A stretch of 7,250 nt of DNA, taken from positions 1 to 7,250 of the forward strand of contig JAFGQF010000105.1 of NCBI GenBank assembly GCA_016935775.1. The letters run 5' to 3'. Under the pieces are notes generated by a model. It ran no database searches. It saw only the letters and a list, made by a program, of their open reading frames with translations, and was not told the DNA's origin. A program made the position numbers and the translations under genes. The DNA comes from Caldifarciminota bacterium (GTDB lineage: Bacteria; Hydrothermota; Tepidihabitantia; Tepidihabitantales; Tepidihabitantaceae). Positions 1 to 5,509 of this stretch are shown piece after piece; position 1 is the stretch's first letter, and each line of letters begins with the position of its first letter.

Positions 1-620
1 AGATGCGACAGGCCGTGACCCCGGCTGTAGCATAGCGAATCGCAGCTCACGAACCCGACCGCGCCCGCGCGCATCGCCAGGTAACGGGCGTTCTGCCAGT
101 AAATCAGGCTGTCGGAGTCGTTGAAGTCGTTCACGACCGTGGTCAGCCGTCGCATCCACAGGGAATCCGACAGGTCCGGCGTCCGCTCGTAGGCCAGGGC
201 CTTCTCCACCATCTCGTCGCACTGGTCGGCCGAGCGCACCGGAAACCGGCCCACCATCAGCTCGGCCCGAAAGTCGCCGGACACGTCACCGTAGGAATTG
301 TCCGAGTAGTACGGCCAGCGCTGGCCGTAGCGGAACGACGAGATGGTCGACGGGTGGCCCACCAGCACCACGTACTCCGGCTTCACCGGCCAAGTCTGGT
401 ACGCGTTCCGGATATAGCTGTGAATCGAACCGGTGTCCGACCCGACCTCCGAGGTCGACACCAGCTTGCTCGAAGTCCCGGACAGCCGCTTCCACTCAAC
501 CAGGGGCTCAACCGAAGCGACGTACTCATCCCGGGCGATGACCAGGTACTGCGCGCCGTCCTCGGACACCGCCACGACCGAACAGCACGCCAGCACGAAC
601 AGCAGAATGGAAATCCTCAC
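1..620 (-). CDS. Peptidase C25 (gingipain-like) family protein, N-terminal part, cut by window edge
   Basis: The frame is open for 206 codons from a GTG start at 620 to the window edge, with no stop. The start is supported by AGGAG at 628-632, 7 bases upstream, and by a signal peptide directly after it (MRISILLFVLACCSVVAVS). The sequence then follows the N-terminal part of C25 catalytic domains: a strand plus helix at residues 25-48 (YLVIARDEY, then PLVEWKRLSG), the core strand EYVVLVG at 82-88, and a block at 107-127 containing SDN, GDVSGD and VGRFPV, followed by ALAYERTP. In gingipains the catalytic His and Cys come later, so they should lie beyond the window. C25 enzymes are secreted cysteine endopeptidases, often exported by type IX secretion; the C-terminal sorting domain that would prove this is not visible. 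VLAC at residues 9-12 resembles a lipobox, so a lipoprotein is possible but less likely. The family call is from motif recognition. Confidence 0.8.
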   Translation of the reverse strand, partial: MRISILLFVLACCSVVAVSEDGAQYLVIARDEYVASVEPLVEWKRLSGTSSKLVSTSEVGSDTGSIHSYIRNAYQTWPVKPEYVVLVGHPSTISSFRYGQRWPYYSDNSYGDVSGDFRAELMVGRFPVRSADQCDEMVEKALAYERTPDLSDSLWMRRLTTVVNDFNDSDSLIYWQNARYLAMRAGAVGFVSCDSLCYSRGHGLSH

Positions 621-627
621 AGAAGCG

Positions 628-632
628 CTCCT
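628..632 (-). promoter_or_regulatory. Ribosome binding site of the C25 peptidase gene
   Basis: AGGAG on the minus strand lies 7 bases before the GTG at 620. It decides the start in favour of this non-ATG codon, because no in-frame ATG lies close by and the signal peptide begins exactly here. Confidence 0.7.
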
Positions 633-665
633 GAGGTTTGCAGGCACCCGCCGAGAATCCCCGGC

Positions 666-695
666 ACCGGGCATACCCGCGCACGCGGGCCCGGT
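666..695 (-). other. GC-rich stem-loop in the leader of the C25 gene
   Basis: ACCGGG (666-671) pairs with CCCGGT (690-695), and CCCGC (676-680) pairs with GCGGG (685-689) around a GCAC loop. Four bases, 672-675, bulge out on one side. No T tract follows on either strand, so it does not look like an intrinsic terminator. If transcription starts near 719, the hairpin sits in the C25 5' leader about 46 bases before the start codon, where it could affect translation or stability. It could also be chance structure in GC-rich DNA. Confidence 0.35.
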
Positions 696-725
696 CGAAC
701 CCGAGGCACAGGGAACACGCTGAAA

Positions 726-753
726 ATGATACCTCCCCCGGCCCGGACTGCAA
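726..753 (-). promoter_or_regulatory. Candidate promoter for the C25 gene
   Basis: On the minus strand TTGCAG (748-753) and TATCAT (726-731) are separated by 16 bases. The -10 element matches the sigma-70 consensus at five of six bases, the -35 at only three. Transcription would start near 719 and give a leader of about 100 bases. The AT-rich patch is conspicuous in otherwise very GC-rich sequence. This is a consensus match only. Confidence 0.35.
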
Positions 754-1070
754 GCCCGGCCGGTCAGTCGGCCCGCGGTAGAACCGGGAACACCGCCCGT
801 CCCACGGACCGCGTGACCAGCCTTTGAGCCGTCATCCAGGCAGTCCCGGAAGTGCATTGCCCCGCGGGCTACCGTTCCGGAAAGTGGCCCGTCAGGACCC
901 CGTCGCGCGGTACACGACTCCCGCGAGGAAAACGCACCCCAGGGCTCACCCCGGGATTGCGGCATGCTGCTTGCCTCACCCTGATGCACAACGCACTACC
1001 CGGAAACGGACCGGGTCACGTTCAAGATGCCGCCCCGTAATAGGGACCCGTTCCCGAGGCCGTCTCCTCT

Positions 1071-1105
1071 GCTGTCGGAACCACCATTGCCCCCGCTGTC
1101 GGAAC
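1071..1105. repeat. Short direct repeat, two copies of 11 bases
   Basis: GCTGTCGGAAC occurs at 1071-1081 and again at 1095-1105, so the copies are offset by 24 bases. The repeat lies about 100 bases upstream of the distal MATE promoter. It could be a pair of binding sites or a small duplication; two copies are too few to say more. Confidence 0.4.
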
Positions 1106-1201
1106 GGCTGCCAGCCTCGCACGCACCCCCCTGCCAGTCCCGGATTCACCTGTTCATGTTAGTAGCGGTAATTCAACCACTTAGAACCTGTCGAAAGAGG
1201 G

Positions 1202-1229
1202 TTGACAAGACGGTTTTCCCGGGTTAAAT
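1202..1229 (+). promoter_or_regulatory. Candidate sigma-70-type promoter P1 upstream of the MATE gene
   Basis: A perfect TTGACA at 1202-1207 is followed after 16 bases by TTAAAT at 1224-1229, which matches TATAAT at four of six bases; the register TAAATA with a 17-base spacer is also possible. Transcription would begin near 1236 and leave a leader of about 200 bases before the ATG at 1439. The surrounding 1170-1280 stretch is clearly more AT-rich than its flanks, as expected of a promoter. Confidence 0.5.
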
Positions 1230-1265
1230 ACTGCGCTGCCGAAGCGGACAGTGCCCAACGTTTAA

Positions 1266-1317
1266 AGAGTTCTTTTACTCTCCTAGGCGCATCCCTTCAG
1301 CGGCACCTTTTTGCGCC
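1266..1317 (+). other. Two weak inverted repeats in the MATE leader
   Basis: AGAGT (1266-1270) and ACTCT (1277-1281) can form a 5-base stem with a TCTTTT loop. GGCGCA (1286-1291) and TGCGCC (1312-1317) can form a 6-base stem around 20 bases that include a run of five T. They fall between the two candidate MATE promoters, so only P1 transcripts would carry them. They match no riboswitch I know, and no T tract follows the second stem. Confidence 0.25.
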
Positions 1318-1352
1318 ATCTGCGGGCTGCCACCTGCTCGCGTGTCGGGTGC

Positions 1353-1381
1353 TGGACTGGCTCTGCCCGGCTGGCTACAAT
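1353..1381 (+). promoter_or_regulatory. Candidate promoter P2 immediately upstream of the MATE gene
   Basis: TGGACT (1353-1358, four of six to TTGACA) and TACAAT (1376-1381, five of six to TATAAT) are separated by exactly 17 bases. Transcription would begin near 1388, giving a leader of about 50 bases to the ATG at 1439. An in-frame TTG sits at 1388, so a leaderless transcript starting there is also possible. Confidence 0.4.
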
Positions 1382-1438
1382 GTCGTCTTGATCTCTACTG
1401 CCCACAAGCCCGATCCGCGATTCGGCCGCTCGGAGACG

Positions 1439-2797
1439 ATGGGCACCCGGTCCATCGGCCGCCTGCTGGTGTCGTTTTCCCTGCCTGGAATGGTCGCGAT
1501 GGTAGTGAACGCCACCTACAACATCGTGGACACCGCGTTCGTCGGCCGGCTCGGTCACGAGGCTATTGCCGCTCTGACCGTGGTCTGGCCCCTGCAACTG
1601 GTGATGATCGCGCTATCAGTGGGTGTCGGCGTGGGCGCGAATTCGCTGATCGCTCGCCGGCTGGGCGCAAGCCGGCACTCGGAGGCCAACCACGCCGGGG
1701 CCCAGGCCCTGGTGCTGGCCGTGTTGTCCGGCATGCTGGTGATGGCCGCGGTGCTGTCCTTGACCGACCCGATACTGTTCCTCCTGGGCGCGCGCGGCGC
1801 CGTGCTGCCGCTCGCCCGGGAATACATCCGGACGATCGTCTGGTTCGCGCCGCTGGTATTCCTGCCGATGGCGGCCAACAACATCATCCGCGCCGAGGGC
1901 AACCCGGTGTACTCGATGGCGATAATGGTCGTCTCGGCGCTGGTCAACATCGCGCTCGACCCGGTGCTGATCTTCGGGCTGGGGCCCGCGCCCGCGCTCG
2001 GGGTCAGGGGCGCGGCGATTGCCACGGTCGCGGCCCGGGTCGTCGCGGTTGCCGGCTATGCCGCCTATTTCCTGAGCCGCCACTCGGGCTACCGTTTTCG
2101 GCTGCGCGACTTCCGGCCGGCGCCGCGGGTCTGGGCGAGCATCTACGCGGTCGGCGCGCCCTCGATGGTCATCCAACTTTCAAGCAGCGTGACCTTCGCG
2201 CTGGCGAACAATATCGCGGTCGGGTTCGGCTCGATGGCGCTCGCCGCGTTCGGGGTGATGTTCCGGCTGTTCCAGTTCGGGTTCATGCCCTGCGTGGGCA
2301 TCAGCCAGGGCGTGCTGTCGCTGGTGGGCTATAATCACGGCGCGGGCAACCTCGGCCGGGTCCGGGCGTTTGTCCGGGCCGGGGCGCTGGCCGCGGTCGC
2401 GATCACCGGCGGTTTCAGCCTGCTGTTCGTGCTGTTTCCCGGCACTTTCGTCGGGCTGTTCAACCCGAGCCCGGAGTTCATCGCGCTGGCCGGCCCCGGA
2501 CTGCGCATCACCTCGCTGCTGTTCGGCCCGGTGGGCGCGAGCGTGGTCTTCGCCGCCTTTTTCCAGGGCATCGGCCGGGCCCTGCCCGCGATGTTTCTTT
2601 CACTGGCGCGCCAAGTGGTCTTCTTCCTGCCCGGTCTCCTGCTCCTGCCACGACTGTTCGGGCTGACCGGGCTTTGGGCCGCGATACCGGTCGCCGACGG
2701 GCTGAGCATCATCGCCTCGCTGACTTGGACCGCGTGGATGTTCCGGAGGCTCGGGGTGCCGCTGTTCGCTACTGGCGGTAGACGTTCTCGCGGATGA
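1439..2797 (+). CDS. MATE-family multidrug/cation antiporter
   Basis: A 452-residue inner-membrane protein, the usual MATE length, consisting almost entirely of hydrophobic helices (about twelve expected). The first repeat opens with IGRLLVSFSLPG (residues 6-17) and the hallmark NATYNIVDTAFVGRLG (24-39), then GVGVGANSLIARRLG. The second repeat contains ANNIAVGFGSMALAAFG and CVGISQGVLSLVGYNHGAGN. MATE proteins export organic cations, drugs or metabolites in exchange for Na+ or H+; the substrate cannot be read from sequence. The frame stays open upstream to 1202, but that stretch is not membrane-like and contains promoter-like elements. I chose ATG 1439 because the typical N-terminus begins there and GGAG lies at 1432-1435, though at a tight 3-base spacing. 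TTG 1388 would add 17 residues and is a real alternative. The 3' end overlaps the opposing era by 29 bases. Confidence 0.92.
   Translation: MGTRSIGRLLVSFSLPGMVAMVVNATYNIVDTAFVGRLGHEAIAALTVVWPLQLVMIALSVGVGVGANSLIARRLGASRHSEANHAGAQALVLAVLSGMLVMAAVLSLTDPILFLLGARGAVLPLAREYIRTIVWFAPLVFLPMAANNIIRAEGNPVYSMAIMVVSALVNIALDPVLIFGLGPAPALGVRGAAIATVAARVVAVAGYAAYFLSRHSGYRFRLRDFRPAPRVWASIYAVGAPSMVIQLSSSVTFALANNIAVGFGSMALAAFGVMFRLFQFGFMPCVGISQGVLSLVGYNHGAGNLGRVRAFVRAGALAAVAITGGFSLLFVLFPGTFVGLFNPSPEFIALAGPGLRITSLLFGPVGASVVFAAFFQGIGRALPAMFLSLARQVVFFLPGLLLLPRLFGLTGLWAAIPVADGLSIIASLTWTAWMFRRLGVPLFATGGRRSRG
2769..2797. other. Tail-to-tail overlap of the MATE and era coding ends
   Basis: The MATE stop TGA is at 2795-2797 (plus) and the era stop TAG is at 2769-2771 (minus), so the last nine codons or so of each gene are read on both strands. 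There is no spacer and no hairpin with a T tract, so transcripts from both sides must run into the opposing gene before ending. Confidence 0.9.
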
Positions 2798-3671
2798 ACG
2801 GGTCGCTCGAGCGCCAGTCCTGGGCCACCTTGACCCGCAGTTCCAGGAACACCGGCCGGCCCAGGAACCGCTCGATGCGCCGTCGGGCCGCGGTCCCGAC
2901 CCGCTTAAGCGCCGCGGCGCCCGCACCGATGACGATCCGCCGCTGCGACGCCCGCTCGACGTAGACCGTGGCCCGGATGTAGTCCTTGCGGCCTTCCCGC
3001 TCGCAGAACTCGTCGACCGTCACGGTGGTGGCGTAGGGTATTTCCTCGCCGTAACGAGTGAAGACCGCCTCGCGGATAAACTCGCTGACGTAGAACCGCT
3101 CGTTCCGCTCCGAAACCGCGTCTTCCGGGTAGTAGGGCTCGGACTCGGGCAGCGTTTCGACGACCGCCGCAAACAGGTCGTCCACGCCACTGCCATTGAG
3201 CGCCGAGATTAGAAAGACCGGCCGGCCTTCGGCACTGGGCGCGAGCCGCGCGACCAGCGGCAGCAGCTCCCGGCTGGGCACGAGGTCCACCTTGTTGACC
3301 GCAAGCAGGGACGGCCGGCCGCGCACGAGTTCAAGCACCGGCGCGACCGGTCCGCGCCCCCGGGCGTCGAAGAGCGCGACTGATGCGTCGGCGTCGCGCA
3401 GCGCCGTTTCGATCTCCTTGCGCATCAGCTGCTGGAGCCGGTATCTCGGATCGAGCAGGCCGGGCGTGTCCAGGAACAGAGCTTGATAACCCGGGCCGTT
3501 GCGGATGCCGAGGATGCGGTGCCGGGTGGTCTGGGGCCGCGGCGTGACTATCGCCAGCGGCAGGTTTACGAGCCGGTTCAGCAGGGTAGACTTCCCGGCG
3601 TTGGGCGCGCCGACCAACGCCACGTAGCCGGCCCGGAAACCGGGGCGCGGTTCCGGGCTGTCCGGGCTCAC
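2769..3671 (-). CDS. era: GTPase Era, 16S rRNA-binding 30S assembly factor
   Basis: A complete 300-residue Era, the family's normal length. The GTPase domain shows G1 GAPNAGKS (21-28), the effector segment TPRPQTTRHRILGI (43-56), G3 DTPG (68-71), G4 NKVD (126-129) and G5 SAL (156-158). A C-terminal KH RNA-binding domain covers roughly 205-290, with IREAVF, a conserved IPYATTVTV strand and LELRVKV. Era binds the 3' end of 16S rRNA and checks small-subunit maturation. Start: GTG at 3671 overlaps the accA stop as GTGA (3668-3671), which implies translational coupling; residues upstream in the same frame are an accA shadow. It is last in its operon and overlaps the converging MATE gene by 29 bases. 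Oddity: the KH GxxG loop reads GAGA (249-252), lacking the second Gly. The C-terminal tail DPFIRENVYRQ is also atypical. Confidence 0.96.
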   Translation of the reverse strand: MSPDSPEPRPGFRAGYVALVGAPNAGKSTLLNRLVNLPLAIVTPRPQTTRHRILGIRNGPGYQALFLDTPGLLDPRYRLQQLMRKEIETALRDADASVALFDARGRGPVAPVLELVRGRPSLLAVNKVDLVPSRELLPLVARLAPSAEGRPVFLISALNGSGVDDLFAAVVETLPESEPYYPEDAVSERNERFYVSEFIREAVFTRYGEEIPYATTVTVDEFCEREGRKDYIRATVYVERASQRRIVIGAGAAALKRVGTAARRRIERFLGRPVFLELRVKVAQDWRSSDPFIRENVYRQ

Positions 3672-4606
3672 GCCTGGTAGGCGCCGATGCCGCGCAACCG
3701 GTTGATGCGGTTGGCGACCAGCTCGCCACACGGCAGCTTCGCCAGGCGACGCCAAGCCTTGAGCACCGCCCGCTTGAGCAAGGCGGCCGCCTCGTCCCAG
3801 TCCTGGTGGGCTCCGCCGGCCGGCTCGGGCACGAGCTCGTCGATGACTCCGAACTCGAGCAGATCGGGCGCGGTCATGCGGAGCGCCCTGGCCGCGTCCG
3901 GGGCCCGGGCGTTGTCGCGCCAGAGAATCGAGGCGCAGCCTTCGGGCGATATAACCGAATAGACCGCGTTCTCCTGCATCAGCACCCGGTCGCCGACCGC
4001 GATTGCCAGCGCGCCGCCTGAGCCGCCCTCGCCGGTTACCACCACGATCACCGGGGTCTCGAGCACCGCGAACTCGCGCAGGTTGCGGGCTATTGCCTCG
4101 GCCTGTCCCCGCTCCTCGGCGCCTATTCCCGGGTAGGCACCGGCGGTGTCCACCAGCGTCAGCACGGGAAGGCCGAACCGCTCGGCCATCCGGGCAAGGC
4201 GCAGCGCCTTGCGGTAGCCCTCGGGGTGTGGGCTGCCGAAGTTGCGGCGCACCCGCTCGCGCGTGTCGCGCCCCTTCTCCTGACCGATCACGATGAACCG
4301 GTGATCTTCGATCAGGCACGGGCCGGCGACGATAGCCGGGTCATCTCCAAACGCCCGGTCGCCGTGCAGTTCGGTGAAGTCGGTGGTGATGCGCTCGAGA
4401 TAGTCGAGCGCGTGGGGCCGGCGCGGGTGCCTGGCAAGCTGGACCCGCTGCCAGGGCGTCAGGTTGGCGTAGAGCTTCTTCTTGAGCCTGGCGGCCTGGT
4501 CGCGCAGCCGGGCGACTTCGTCCTTCGCGCCAATCGCCCCGAGTTCCTGGATCCGGTTGATGACCTCAACCAGCGGTTCCTCGAAATCGAGCCAGCCCTC
4601 GGGCAT
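3668..4606 (-). CDS. accA: Acetyl-CoA carboxylase carboxyltransferase subunit alpha
   Basis: A complete 312-residue AccA (E. coli 319). With AccD it forms the cytoplasmic carboxyltransferase that moves the carboxyl group from biotin to acetyl-CoA, making malonyl-CoA for fatty-acid synthesis. The N-terminal helical segment begins LDFEEPLVEVINRIQEL (6-22); then come LTPWQRVQLARHPRRPHALDYL (49-70, quoted in part: WQRVQLARHPRRPHALDYL), ELHGDRAFGDDPAIVAG (79-95), LVDTAGAYPGIGAEERGQAE (151-170), the glycine-rich GEGGSGGALA (192-201) that supports the oxyanion hole, and VYSVISPEGCASILW. No key block is missing. ATG 4606 begins 15 bases after the upstream stop and gives the standard N-terminus. There is no clear Shine-Dalgarno, so translation probably depends on ribosomes finishing the upstream gene. 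The stop overlaps the era start. The partner accD is not in this window. Confidence 0.97.
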   Translation of the reverse strand: MPEGWLDFEEPLVEVINRIQELGAIGAKDEVARLRDQAARLKKKLYANLTPWQRVQLARHPRRPHALDYLERITTDFTELHGDRAFGDDPAIVAGPCLIEDHRFIVIGQEKGRDTRERVRRNFGSPHPEGYRKALRLARMAERFGLPVLTLVDTAGAYPGIGAEERGQAEAIARNLREFAVLETPVIVVVTGEGGSGGALAIAVGDRVLMQENAVYSVISPEGCASILWRDNARAPDAARALRMTAPDLLEFGVIDELVPEPAGGAHQDWDEAAALLKRAVLKAWRRLAKLPCGELVANRINRLRGIGAYQA

Positions 4607-4621
4607 GGTGTTGTGGTACGG

Positions 4622-5509
4622 TCAGCGGCCGAAGCCTAGCGCCAGTCGGTGGGAAATCCCGAGCCCGTCGTTGAGCGCGCCGAGCGCGTAGTCAAACCGG
4701 AAGTCGCCCAGCGCCACGCCCAAGCCGCCGGTGGGCCGGCCGCGCGCACCCAGCCACTCGTAGCCGCCCCGCAGGAACAGGGTGCGGTTCCAGCCGAACT
4801 CGACCCCGCCCCCGATGTTCACGTCGTCGGTGTAGACGAAGTAGGAACCCTGGGCCGCGGCCTCGATGTCGAACTGCGGCCCGACGCACCGGCGCCAAGA
4901 AGCGCCCAGCCGCGCCCGGGTCGGCAGACGGAAGCTCTCACGGATATAGGCGAGGTTGGTGCCGAAATCGGTGAGTGACGCCCCCAGTTCCAGCCCGTCC
5001 AGCGGCCGCACCCGGACGCCCGCGTCAAGGCCCGGGCCGCTGGCTTCGTCCTCCATCGTCTTGGCGTGGTAGTAACGGCCCGAGAGCCCGGCGTCAACGA
5101 TGCCGAACCGCCGCGACAGGTTGAGCTGGAACACGTATTCGGACGGGTGAAAGGTCCCGAGCGGCTCCTCGGTGGGCACCTCGGTACGGTACTCGAACGC
5201 GCCGGCGTGGAATGCGGTCACGCCCAGGCCGATGTTCAGAAACCCGAGGTTACGGACCAGACTGATCGCCTCCTGGTGGCTGTCAAGCAGCCACTGGTTG
5301 TACCCGGCCTGGATGGCGAAGGCATCCACGCCCGCGCCGGACGCCGGGTTCCAGGCCATCCCCTGCGGACCGTCCAGCGTCACCCCGGCACCGCCCATCG
5401 CCGCGGCCCGCGGGCCGGGCATGACCTTGAGCGAGTTCATCCCCGCCGGTGCCGGGGCAGCGACGAGTAGCGCGAGCAGCGCCTGGCTAGCCTTCGATAA
5501 TCTCGACAT
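4622..5509 (-). CDS. PorV/PorQ-like outer-membrane beta-barrel protein
   Basis: A 295-residue exported protein. The signal peptide has basic residues R3 and K6, a hydrophobic core ALLALLVAA, and a cleavage site after APA (residue 22); this fixes the ATG at 5509. The mature start carries the PorV/PorQ-type signature: GPRAAAMGGAGVTLDG (32-47) then MAWNPAS (51-57). The rest alternates short amphipathic strands and turns (GLSGRYYHAKT, GLELGASLTDFG, LFLRGGYEWLGARG) up to a terminal strand LALGFGR, as in FadL-like barrels. PorV and PorQ serve type IX secretion in Bacteroidetes, PorV carrying substrates to the attachment complex; shorter homologues such as this are common in other phyla and mostly uncharacterised. 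The start overlaps the upstream gene's end by 23 bases, with GAGGG 4-5 bases before the ATG inside that gene. The role is inferred by family resemblance; a generic outer-membrane protein is the alternative. Confidence 0.75.
   Translation of the reverse strand: MSRLSKASQALLALLVAAPAPAGMNSLKVMPGPRAAAMGGAGVTLDGPQGMAWNPASGAGVDAFAIQAGYNQWLLDSHQEAISLVRNLGFLNIGLGVTAFHAGAFEYRTEVPTEEPLGTFHPSEYVFQLNLSRRFGIVDAGLSGRYYHAKTMEDEASGPGLDAGVRVRPLDGLELGASLTDFGTNLAYIRESFRLPTRARLGASWRRCVGPQFDIEAAAQGSYFVYTDDVNIGGGVEFGWNRTLFLRGGYEWLGARGRPTGGLGVALGDFRFDYALGALNDGLGISHRLALGFGR

Larger units (their letters stand above)
633..1201. other. Long non-coding space between divergent C25 and MATE genes
   Basis: About 570 bases without a convincing gene. 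Frames open here are short, rich in Arg, Pro, Ser and His, lack ribosome binding sites and recall no family. The stretch contains the C25 leader and candidate promoter, a perfect 6-base stem with a 7-base loop (ACCCGG 998-1003, CCGGGT 1011-1016), and an 11-base direct repeat (GCTGTCGGAAC at 1071-1081 and 1095-1105). I recognise no tRNA, riboswitch or mobile-element end. It is unusually long for this compact region, so an unrecognised small RNA or a decayed gene remains possible. Confidence 0.5.

Noticed and set aside
9..20. GHG near the end of the visible C25 sequence as the catalytic histidine
   Set aside because: In C25 enzymes the catalytic His sits in a YTGHG-like strand further along, after a helix; this GHG follows a Cys/Ser-rich turn and lies too early by comparison with gingipain order.
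354..827. Plus-strand open frame antisense to the C25 gene
   Set aside because: Composition is rich in Arg, His, Pro and Gly with no family signal, and the opposite strand carries a signal peptide and recognisable C25 motifs.
998..1016. Perfect stem-loop considered as an intrinsic terminator
   Set aside because: No T tract follows on either strand, and no gene ends nearby.
824..1162. Plus-strand open frames in the intergenic stretch
   Set aside because: No ribosome binding site and a low-complexity Pro/Arg/His-rich product; stop codons are rare by chance at this GC content.
1202..1438. TTG at 1202 as the MATE start, giving 531 residues
   Set aside because: That TTG is the first codon of a perfect TTGACA -35 box, and the added 79 residues do not look like a MATE N-terminus.
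3672..4319. Era reading frame remains open far upstream, which would give a 516-residue protein
   Set aside because: The extension is arginine-, glycine- and alanine-rich sequence lying wholly within accA in another frame. The GTGA junction at 3668-3671 gives a normal 300-residue Era.
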